Shown: positions 56,230 through 64,000 of the stretch, piece by piece
Position numbering within the stretch: position 1 is the first letter of the stretch
How the letters are laid out: the number at the start of each line of letters is the position of its first letter
NCBI RefSeq assembly: GCF_002288925.2
Contig: NW_022098050.1
Coordinates: 8,140,452-8,204,451, forward strand
Source: Delphinapterus leucas
Taxonomy: Eukaryota > Chordata > Mammalia > Artiodactyla > Monodontidae
Length of the DNA stretch: 64,000 nt
Reading direction: 5' to 3'
Made by a program: the position numbers and the translations under genes
Notes under the pieces: model-generated
Told to the model about the DNA's origin: nothing
Databases searched by the model: none
The model's input: only the letters and a program-made list of their open reading frames with translations

Positions 56230-56660
56230 TCTCTGGAAGCAGATGCTGTGATAGAGTCTGGGGTACAAGATGCTTATTAGAGATCAATATGTTTAAAAGA
56301 AAGGGGAGCAGAGGGAGAAGCTGAGCTACAGTGCAGGCCCAATACAGCCCAGTTCAATCCAGTGAGGATCTCTGAAGATAGGATTGTTCATCAGAGTTGT
56401 CTCCTATCAGGACAAAACAGCAGGGCCTTTATACCACTGCCGCTCTTAGTCACTGGATATGGGCTGCCCTGGAAGGGCATGAGCTCCCACAAGGCTTCTT
56501 TCTGCAGATAAGGCAGACCCTGAAGGCAAAGCCCTCCTTGAAGAAAGAGCTGGGTGGTGCAGCTCTGTGTTGAATACCGAGCCACACCAATCTTCTTCTG
56601 TGGGATGGGATGTGGTTCTCCTGATAGGGAGGAGAGACTATTCAGACTGAAAGATTTGAA
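56230..56660 (-). repeat. Ancient LTR-like remnant
   Basis: The order is: tctggaagcagatgctgtga, gcttattagagatca, gctgagctacagtgcaggcc, ttcatcagagttgtctccta, gggctgccctggaagggcat, gagctcccacaaggc and gcagataaggcagaccctga. It shares its first segments with 11140-11450. The strand is inferred from the resemblance of ctctggaagcagatgctgtg to the inverted 3' end of such LTRs and is not certain. Confidence 0.45.
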
Positions 56661-57239
56661 AGATAGTATCCTTGGGAAGCAGAGGCCAAAACTAAGGAGA
56701 GAAAAGCCAATTAGGAATTAGGGGGAGCTGGCGAAGGGTGGCCTTCTCCAAGGGAAGACCTATGTCTCTGGGTGCATCCCTTGGGAGATGGAAAAGAAAC
56801 TCAAATGAAACAAGAACTTTGATTTATATCTCTACTCTCTGTTCCTCTTTTCTAAAAACACTTTATCCCTTTAGGGACAGAGTAGCCAGAGGGAATCCCC
56901 CATATCTCTGAGAGAGAACACTGTGGTGATTTCCGGCCCTGGAAAGTTTCCCGCAGTTAAGCCAAAGGTAGCAGAAAGCACCAAGCCCCTAAGAGAAATG
57001 TCCTGGAGAGAGAGCATATGCAGAAAATAAGACCAAACCTTTTGGCTATGGTTATAGATAAGCAGATAACACCTCTTAAGAAAGAAGGGAAGGATCCCAG
57101 CAAACTCCTAGTTTACTTAGAAACTTTCGACCTTGTGGAGTAAAGTAGCTTTTTCTGAGATGTGTGCCTAGGAACCAGAATATAATTCTAATCTAAATTC
57201 TGAATTTTCCAGTTCAGTCACAGGTTCCTATCAAAGGTG
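56661..57239. other. Unassigned non-coding sequence
   Basis: No gene or repeat family is recognised. Confidence 0.4.
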
Positions 57240-57580
57240 GGTAGATTAGTCAGGAAACAATAACAAACCGTAAAAGCTCAGTGGCTTAACCCGACAAAAG
57301 GTTACTTCTCACTCACATTATACAATCAATACAGTCAATGGGAGACTGTTATACACTCAGTCACCCAAGGTATAGAAGCTATGCCATTTAGAAAACATGT
57401 TCTCCACCCACTTCTACATGCCAACTCATTATCCAGAATCCAGTGCCACGGCTACAACCTCAAGGCAATGGAATCTGGGAATTGTAACCTTCCTGTGTAT
57501 CCAGACAGTAGAAAATGAAATGGCATTTGGTGAGCACATAGCATTGCCTCTTATGTAATGAGCAACAGATGGCAGTTTGG
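57240..57580 (+). repeat. Short ancient LTR-like remnant
   Basis: The start gattagtcaggaaacaataa, caaaccgtaaaagctcagtg and gcttaacccgacaaaaggtt parallels the start of 54345-54890. The match fades after about 57400, so this is a tentative call. Confidence 0.35.
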
Positions 57581-58149
57581 TTCTGCAGAAAATCCTAATG
57601 ACCCTTAAACCCCACTTCTCAGTTACTCTTACTTTCATCTGGCTTAAATAATCCCAGATTTGGCACTGCATACCAGCAACGCCAAACAACTGCTTTTGGG
57701 AAGAAGACATTAAATTATACTTTTGAGACCAATTGGCATCTAGGGACTACTACCTTAACTTATCTATAAACCCTGAAACTGCTGGGGTATTAAAAATGAT
57801 GAGTAGGAAAAACTATATAAATATACTCAGGGTCAAATAATATTTTAGAAAAAATCTTCACAATTTTAAGAAAACCGGAATCAATAGAGGACTGTGGTGG
57901 TCTGTCAAAAACACCAAGGAGCAAGATAGGCATTCTTCTACACTCTTCCTCAGAAGATAAGATTAGGTAGCTCATTGAGGCTGTTTCTGTGGATCATTTC
58001 TTCTAAATATATGAATAAAGAGAATTTTCCCAGAACATTCATGCCATCTAAACTGATAGATAAATATGGCATCTGAATGCCTTTGATTCATTCCATCTCT
58101 TTCTCAGTTTAATAAAACCATGATAGGTATCATGGGTTGCCTCCTTGAG
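57581..58149. other. Unassigned non-coding sequence
   Basis: No gene or repeat family is recognised. Confidence 0.4.
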
Positions 58150-58480
58150 ATGAGTAGATGATTTATTTCCAAATATGTATTGAACATATATTAAGTGTGA
58201 GGCAGTTTCTTCTGAAGACATAACAGTGATCATACAGAAGAATTCTCTGCCCATTTAAAGCTTACATTCTAATGGATAAAGACAGACAAACAAATAGTTC
58301 AGCGAGATGAATCGTGGGTCAAAATGCTGTATGTGCTACAAAGGAAAACAAAGCAAGGAAGACAAATGGGAGCTGAGATGGGAGCTGTCATGGACTTCAC
58401 GTCACTGTGAGATCATTCCTGGTGCTCTCAAGGCAGACAGTGAAGGGGGAAGAGGGCTTGGACACAGAGGTTTTGCCAGA
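58150..58480 (+). repeat. Ancient interspersed repeat, family not assigned (copy 5)
   Basis: The segment attaagtgtgaggcagtttc, cagtgatcatacagaagaat, tctctgcccatttaaagctt, acattctaatggataaagac and agacaaacaaatagttc corresponds to the 5' part of the family best seen at 52320-53010. Confidence 0.5.
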
Positions 58481-59399
58481 AACGTGCAGAGCTCTGGTCT
58501 TCTTTTCATTCCTGTCAATGGTGATATGGAGACTGAGGAATAGATTACTGTAACCAGAGAATGTAGAGTTCTGGAACTCCCTCTGAACTCTTGCTCTCCA
58601 TTGATTTTTCTGTTTTTCCCATTGAACTGTGAATTCCTTGAAAGCAGGGACTGTACCTACTGAGATTCAATAAATGTTGGATGACTAAGTAAATCTCTAT
58701 GAGATGCATTTTCAAGCGTTGTGGTATAACTGATTAGCTAGCAAACTATACAAATGGCTTGGTAATTGTGGTGGCTTTACAATGTGTCAGCTTGGCTAGG
58801 CTGAACTACATTTTCCAGAATTCCCTTTCTTGTATGTTTCCAGTTAGGGTCAGCGACAGGGGGGAGTCTTGGGAACTCTGGAGCACAGAAGGGAAGCAGC
58901 AGGCATCTTGTAGCTCATACATATTGTTGCTGATCTGCTGACTCACTCATTGGTGTGAGGCAGCAGCTGGACCTGCAACTGTTCTACCTTTCCCCGGATT
59001 CTCCTACAGCAGCTCCAATTCCTGAGGCAGGTGTGTGTGTGTTTTACTCTTCGAGGAAACATCACAGCCACACCCACTAAGGTCAGGGGCAACAAAAACT
59101 AACATGGATTTCAGTCTGTCCTTGTGGGGTTCTAGCCTGCCTTTTCTCTTCCTCACTTTACAGCCATCTTTCATTCCTGACTGCCTGCCCTGTGGGCTTC
59201 ACATGCTAGCATCAGACACAAAGATTTACACACACACACACACACACGCACACACATCCTTGTGGCTCTGCCTCTCTAGCTGAACAGTAATGAATATAAA
59301 TTTTTAATCATTAATGTCCCCAGGGAGTTAAGAGAAAATATGGCATCTGTGAAAAAACACTAGGATACTATAACAAAATAACATTCAGGAAACAAACAG
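58481..59399. other. Unassigned sequence with a (CA)n microsatellite
   Basis: A CA dinucleotide run with one G interruption lies at about 59228-59257, and a short TG run at about 59031-59041. Sequence at 58780-59100 may be an old LTR (cattttccagaattcccttt) but I cannot confirm it. No gene is recognised. Confidence 0.45.
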
Positions 59400-59446
59400 A
59401 GAGGAGCTTCAAGATGGCAGAAGAGTAAGACGTGGAGATCACCTTC

Positions 59447-59949
59447 CTCCCCACAAATACATCAGAAATACATCTACATGTGGAACAACTCCTACAGAAC
59501 ACCTACTGAATGCTGGCAGAAGACCTCAGACTTCCAAAAAGGCAAGAAACTCCCTACGTACCTGGGTAGGGCAAAAGAAAAAATAATAAACAGAGACAAA
59601 AGAATAGGGACAGGACCTGCACCAGTGGGAGGGAGCTGTGAAGGAGGNNNNNNNNNNNNNNNNNNNNNNNNNNNNNNNNNNNNNNNNNNNNNNNNNNNNN
59701 NNNNNNNNNNNNNNNNNNNNNNNNNNNNNNNNNNNNNNNNNNNNNNNACTCCCCACAAATACATCAGAAATACATCTACATGTGGAACAACTCCTACAGA
59801 ACACCTACTGAATGCTGGCAGAAGACCTCAGACTTCCAAAAAGGCAAGAAACTCCCTACGTACCTGGGTAGGGCAAAAGAAAAAATAATAAACAGAGACA
59901 AAAGAATAGGGACAGGACCTGCACCAGTGGGAGGGAGCTGTGAAGGAGG
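59447..59949 (+). repeat. 201-bp exact duplicate flanking an assembly gap
   Basis: Positions 59447-59647 and 59749-59949 read identically by eye (offset 302), with the 100-N run between them. The sequence is L1 5' UTR. The likeliest explanation is overlapping contig ends that were not merged. Confidence 0.9.
59648..59747. other. Assembly gap (100 N)
   Basis: Exactly 100 N, a common placeholder length for a gap of unknown size. Confidence 0.99.
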
Positions 59950-60009
59950 AAAGGTTTCCACACACTAGGAAGCCCCTTCATGGGCGGAGACGGGAGTGGG
60001 AAGTGGGGT

Positions 60010-60968
60010 GAAGATAAAATAGACTTTAAAATAAAGAATGTTACAAGAGACAAGGAAGGACACTACATAATGATCAAGGGATCAATCCAAGAAGAAGGTA
60101 TAACAATTATAAATATACATACACCCAACATAGGAGCACCACAATACATAAGGCAACTGCTAACAGCTTTAAAACAGGAAATCGAAAGTAACACAATACT
60201 AATGGGAGACTTTAACACCTCACTTACACCAATGGACAGATCATCCAAAATGAAAAGAAATAAGGAAACACAAGCTTTAAATGACACATTAAACAAGATG
60301 GACTTAATTGGTATTTATAGGACATTCCATCCAAAAGCAACAGAATACACATTCCTCTCAAGTGCTCATGGAACATTCTCCAGGTAGACCATATCTTGGG
60401 TCACAAATCAAGCCTTGGTAAATTTCATAAAATTGAAATCGTATCAAGCATCTTTTCCGACCACAACGCTGTGAGACTACATATCAATTACAGGAAAAAA
60501 TCTGTAAGAAATACAAACACATGGAGGCTAAACAACACACTACTTAATAACCAAGAGATCACTGAAGAAATCAAAGAGGAAATCAAAAAATACCTAGAAA
60601 CAAATGACAATGACAACACGACGAGCCAAAACCTATGGGATGCAGCAAAAGCATTTCTAAGAGGGAAGCTTATAGCAATACAATCCTACCTTAAGAAACA
60701 AGAAACATCTCAAATAAACAACCAAACCTTTCAACTAAAGCAATTAGAGAAAGAAGAACAAAAGAACTCCAAAGTTAGCAGAAGGAAAGAAATCATAAAG
60801 ATCAGATCAGAAATAAATGAAAAAGAAATGAAGGAAACGATAGCAAAGATCAATAAAATTAAACGCTGGTTCTTTGAGAAGATAAACAAAATTGATAAAC
60901 CATTACCCAGACTCATCAAGAAAAAAAAGGGAGAAGACTTGGGCTTCCCTGGTGGTGGAGCGGTTTAG
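60010..60968 (+). pseudogene. L1 ORF2 fragment (endonuclease part), broken
   Basis: ORF2 encodes the L1 endonuclease and reverse transcriptase. Here two open segments, about 60010-60387 and 60396-60938, cover roughly residues 105 to 410 of the usual protein of about 1,275 residues. GDFNT (with the catalytic Asp) and FSDHN (with the catalytic His) are visible, but the N-terminal part with the catalytic Glu is missing. The frames are joined by a single-base loss near 60385. The second ORF runs a few codons into the adjoining SINE (to 60968). Confidence 0.88.
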
Positions 60969-61179
60969 AGTCCGCCTGCCGATGCAGGGCACACGGGTTC
61001 GTGCCCCGGTCCGGGAAGATCCCACATGTCACGGAGCGGCTGGGCCCGTGAGCCATGGCCAGTGAGCCTGTGCCATGGCCAGTGAGCCTGCGTGTCCGGA
61101 GCCTGTGCTCTGCAACAGGAGAGGCCACAACAGTGAGAGGCCCACGTACCACAAAAAAGGAAAAAAAAAAAAAAAAAAG
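60941..61179 (+). mobile_element. CHR-2-type SINE with internal 20-bp duplication
   Basis: The head is gggcttccctggtggtggag (A box altered), the B box ggttcgtgccc is intact, the body is of CHR-2 type, and the tail is A-rich. The unit gccatggccagtgagcctg plus one base occurs twice in tandem at 61052-61071 and 61072-61091. The two flanks, gagaagactt and gagtcacgtacc, are not target duplications and come from distant parts of L1. Confidence 0.9.
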
Positions 61180-61929
61180 AGTCACGTACCAAAATGTTCA
61201 TTGCAGCCCTATTTACAATAGCCAGGATATGGAAGCAACCTAAGTGTCCATCAACAGATGAATGGATAAAGAAGATGTGGCACATATATACAATGGAATA
61301 TTACTCAGCCATAAAAACGATTGAAATTGAGTTATTTGTAGTGAGGTGGATGGACCTAGAGTCTGTCATACAGAGTGAAGTAAGTCAGAAAGAGAAAAAC
61401 AAATACCGTATGCTAACACATATATATGGAATCTAAGGGAAAAATAAAAAACGGTCATGAAGAACCTAGGGGCAACATGGGAATAAAGACACAGAGCTAC
61501 TAGAGAATGGACTTCAGGATATGAGGAGGGGGAAGGGTGAGCTGTGACAAAGTGAGAGAGTGGCATGGACATATATACACTAGCAAATGTAAAATAGATA
61601 GCTAGTGGGAAGCAACTGCATAGCACAGGGAGATCAGCTCGGTGCTTTGTGACCACCTAGAAGGGTGGGATAGGGAGGGTGGGAGGGAGGGAGATGCAAG
61701 AGGGGAGAGATATGGGAACATATGTATAACTGATTCACTTTGTTATAAAGCAGAAACTAACACACCATTGTAAAGCAATTATACTCCAATAAAGATGTAA
61801 AAAAAAAAGAAAACAATCAAAAGAAGTTATTATAACTCAAAAACAAGACAGCAAAAATTTTTAAATTCAATAGATGGTTTGGAAAATATAGATGAGGAAA
61901 TCTCCCAGAAATTAGAGCAAAAAGATTGT

Positions 61930-62352
61930 GACTTCTGCCTTGCTCACTTTCTCTCTGGCTTTTCTTGCTTGCTTGCCCTGATGAAGACAGCTGTCATGTT
62001 TTGAGCTGTCCTAAGGAGAGGCTCGCGTGACAGGAAACTGAGAATGGCCTCCAGCCAACCAGCCAGGGAGGAACTGAGGCCCCCAGTCCAAACAGCCCAC
62101 AAGGAACTGAATCCTGCCAACAACCACATGAATGAGGTGGGAAGTGGGTCCTCCTCCAGCTGAGCCTTGAGATGACTGTGGCCCCAGCCAAGGCCTTGAT
62201 TGCAGTCTCGTGAGAGGCCCTGAGTCAGAAGACCCAGCTAAGGAGAACCCAGATTCCTGACCCACAGAAACTGGGAGGTAATAAATGTTTGTTGCTTTCA
62301 GCTGATAACTTTTGGGGTGATTTGTAATGCAGCATTACATAACTAATATACT
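61930..62352 (+). mobile_element. MaLR/ERVL-type LTR (MLT1-like), 5' part missing
   Basis: The order is: cttctgccttgctcactttc, tgatgaagacagctgtcatg, atcctgccaacaaccacatg, cctccagctgagccttgaga, attcctgacccacagaaact, an AATAAA within gtaataaatgtttg near 62280, and a closing gcattacataactaatata. It is the same type as 7540-8075 but more diverged. Overlapping 61-84 codon minus-strand ORFs are by-products. Confidence 0.72.
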
Positions 62353-63374
62353 ACTGGTAGGTGATCATTAATCTAAAATTAGTTGATCTGTATTCAGATC
62401 TGTTGTAAGTAAAGCATAAGCACTTATTACAGACATATCCTAATTCAAGCATGTTCAGGTTAGGTGGAAAGCATTACAGTTTGGGAGTATAATAAATGGT
62501 GTAAACTTTGTTCTAGTCTCTCTCCCTGACTAACAGTACCATGGAGTAAACTTGGCAGTGAACAAGACGTTCTCAGAAGAGAAAGACAGGTTTCCATGGG
62601 TCTAGGACTAACTCCAGAATTTGGCAAATCTGAGAATCCTGAAGTCTAAGGAAAACAAAAGATGCACTTGTCAGTGATTAGGCTTTCCTGGGAAGTTTTC
62701 ATAAGTGAATAACTCATATCCTGATATACCAAGATACCTAACCCTAGATGAAATGTGCAATTATTAAGGTTGTGTTATGCATGTGTGTATGCAGAACTGC
62801 CTTACTATAAGTTACAAATCACTGAGAAAGGCCAAGGTTATGTAATTTCAGGATTAGTCTTAAACCTGAGATTCTTTTCTTGCTCTATGTTTTTAAGGGA
62901 CTATGTCAATATGCCAAGTTGTGATATATTTATAATGCCAAATATGTATGTCAGTCTCATTTTCCTCTTCCAGACATTTGCACAGTATGTGCACCCATCA
63001 TGTGATTATTGTTCTATATTTAGGAAATATATTCCATGAAAGCAGTGACAGCTGTGGTATTTAGATAATGGTGCAAGGATTTCTGTATGAAAAAATGTGT
63101 TACATAAGAGCTGCTTTTGTAGTTTTTAAACAGAGATTTCATATTGCAATGAATCTTTCATACATGTTTAAGGATTTTAAAAATATAGAAAATGAAGAAG
63201 ATGAAATGAAGCCTACATTGTTGAGCTCTAAAGGAATTAGTAGTCTTAGATTACAACGCTCCTCATGTGATAGTCCACCAATACTATGCAATGGTCACTT
63301 AGTACTGATTTTTTTAGTATTTATTTTCTCACTTCAACTCTATGACTTGCTAACTGAGTAAGAAAAACTCACCT
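62353..63374. other. Unassigned AT-rich sequence
   Basis: About 1 kb with no recognised gene or repeat. Two ORFs of 94 and 97 codons (62755-63039 and 63068-63361) have no known domain. Confidence 0.4.
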
Positions 63375-64000
63375 GTCTTGTGTGTCTCTTCTTTATTACT
63401 CACACAGAACACTTCACTTCCAGCCACCAAATGGGGGGGGTTCCCCCACCAAGCAATTCTCTGAGACACTAGCTGGGTGTCCTATAATTCAATCCAATTT
63501 AATTTTGACATTATCTACCTAGAGTTAGCATCAGATCCTACAAGGTCAGAGTTCAGTCCCACAAGACTGCCCCACCCCCACTTCAGATGCCAATTACAAG
63601 TCCCAGGTTATCACCTGTACTTCTGACCAACCGGCTATAAATTGAGTTCCCACAACCCCCTCCTTGGGTTGGATAATCTGCTAGAATGACACAGAACTCA
63701 GGGAAACACTACTTACCAGTTTATTATAAAAAGGATAAGATAAAAGGTACAGATGAGCATCCAGACAGAAGAGATGCATAGAGCAAGGTATGTAAGAAAG
63801 GGCATAGAGCTTCCAGGACCTCTCCCAGCACCTCCATGTGTTCATCAACCTAGAAGCTCCCTGAGCCCCATACCACTGGAATTTTTATGGAGGCTTCATT
63901 ATTTAGGCAAGATTCATCATTAACTCAATTTCCATCCCACCTCCCCTTCCTGGAAGATGGGGGATGAGCCTGAACGTTCCAAGCTCCTAGTCATAGCTTG
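63375..64000 (-). mobile_element. ERV-type LTR, reverse, cut by the window end
   Basis: Read on the minus strand it has, from the window end inward, aatgaagcctccataaaaat, tgctctatgcatctcttctg, a TATAATAAAC polyadenylation signal near 63722, tctgaagtgggggtggggca and ggacacccagctagtgtctc. These are the landmarks of the + strand LTR at 31968-33185 in the same order. The two are therefore inverted copies about 30 kb apart. No viral genes are visible. Confidence 0.75.

Larger units (their letters stand above)
59400..61806 (+). mobile_element. Composite L1 with internal losses, a gap and a nested SINE
   Basis: Four blocks lie in L1 order. First is the 5' UTR start (59400-59998: ggagcttcaagatggcagaa). 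Second is part of ORF2 (about 60010-60938): endonuclease residues GDFNT near 60205 and SDHN near 60457, then the segment toward but not including the reverse transcriptase core. Third is a CHR-2 SINE (60941-61179). Fourth are the ORF2 C-terminus and 3' UTR (61180-61806) with the YTMEYYSAIK motif and an ataaagatgt end. Most of the 5' UTR, ORF1, the first part of the endonuclease domain and the whole reverse transcriptase domain are absent. A one-base deletion near 60385 breaks the endonuclease frame. The element cannot encode working machinery. Confidence 0.9.

Noticed and set aside
59478..59888. 136-codon ORF around 59.6 kb
   Set aside because: It crosses the 100-N gap, and its two ends encode the same L1 5' UTR peptide because of the duplicated flanks.
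60396..60968. 190-codon ORF as a possible host gene
   Set aside because: It is L1 ORF2 (endonuclease C-terminal part and linker), with a frame break just upstream and a SINE at its end.
1..64000. CRISPR arrays, operons, phage or bacterial systems
   Set aside because: The repeat content is mammalian throughout. No regularly spaced repeats, bacterial gene packing or ribosome-binding sites are seen.

Overview
This 64 kb window is mammalian nuclear DNA, most probably from a cetacean. The main evidence is a set of about fifteen tRNA-derived SINEs of the CHR type. In the sense direction these begin with a head like gcttccctggtggcgcagtg and carry recognisable pol III A and B boxes. CHR SINEs are known from whales, hippopotamuses and ruminants. 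Many copies here have the longer CHR-2-like body (gcggagcggctgggcccgtg, then ggagaggccacaacagtgag), and I see no BovB or ruminant ART2-type repeat, which favours a whale or dolphin. Older placental repeats (MIR, MER5, MLT1 and other LTRs, L1M, a Tigger-like MITE) fill much of the rest.

I found no protein-coding exon, tRNA, rRNA or other RNA gene that I can support. Open reading frames are short (most under 130 codons). The longest lie in SINEs read antisense, in L1 ORF2 or across assembly gaps. The window is therefore intergenic or lies inside a large intron; the sequence alone does not say which.

Layout: 0-9 kb holds an ERV-type LTR inside a MIR, a CHR-2 SINE, a polypurine tract, two MER5-type hAT elements, an inverted CHR SINE and MaLR/ERVL-type LTR remnants. 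9-22 kb holds MIRs, a second copy of the first LTR split by a CHR-2 SINE, a MIR split by an L1 3' end, a double-headed CHR SINE and old L1. 22-30 kb is repeat-poor, with a good CTCF-type motif at 27.03 kb. 30-36 kb is a dense nested stack: a Tigger-like MITE, L1M 5' sequence, an LTR split by a CHR-1 SINE, L1M 5' sequence split by both a CHR-2 SINE and an L1 3' end, an LTR-like element, and an MLT1 carrying a TC/TG microsatellite. 37-51 kb holds old L1 fragments, a 400-N gap flanked by unusual inverted repeats, MIRs and more CHR SINEs. 51-64 kb ends with LTR remnants, a composite L1 (59.4-61.8 kb) containing a 100-N gap, a MaLR-type LTR and an LTR cut by the window end.

I found no evidence for a new biological system. 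The observations most worth checking are a perfect 31-bp inverted repeat at 43.58 kb beside the larger gap, a 201-bp identical duplication across the second gap that looks like unmerged contig ends, the L1 with missing internal segments and a SINE at the junction, the double-headed SINE, and a 3'-truncated SINE that still has perfect target-site duplications. Family names come from recognition of consensus features, not from a database search; where I could not assign a family I say so.
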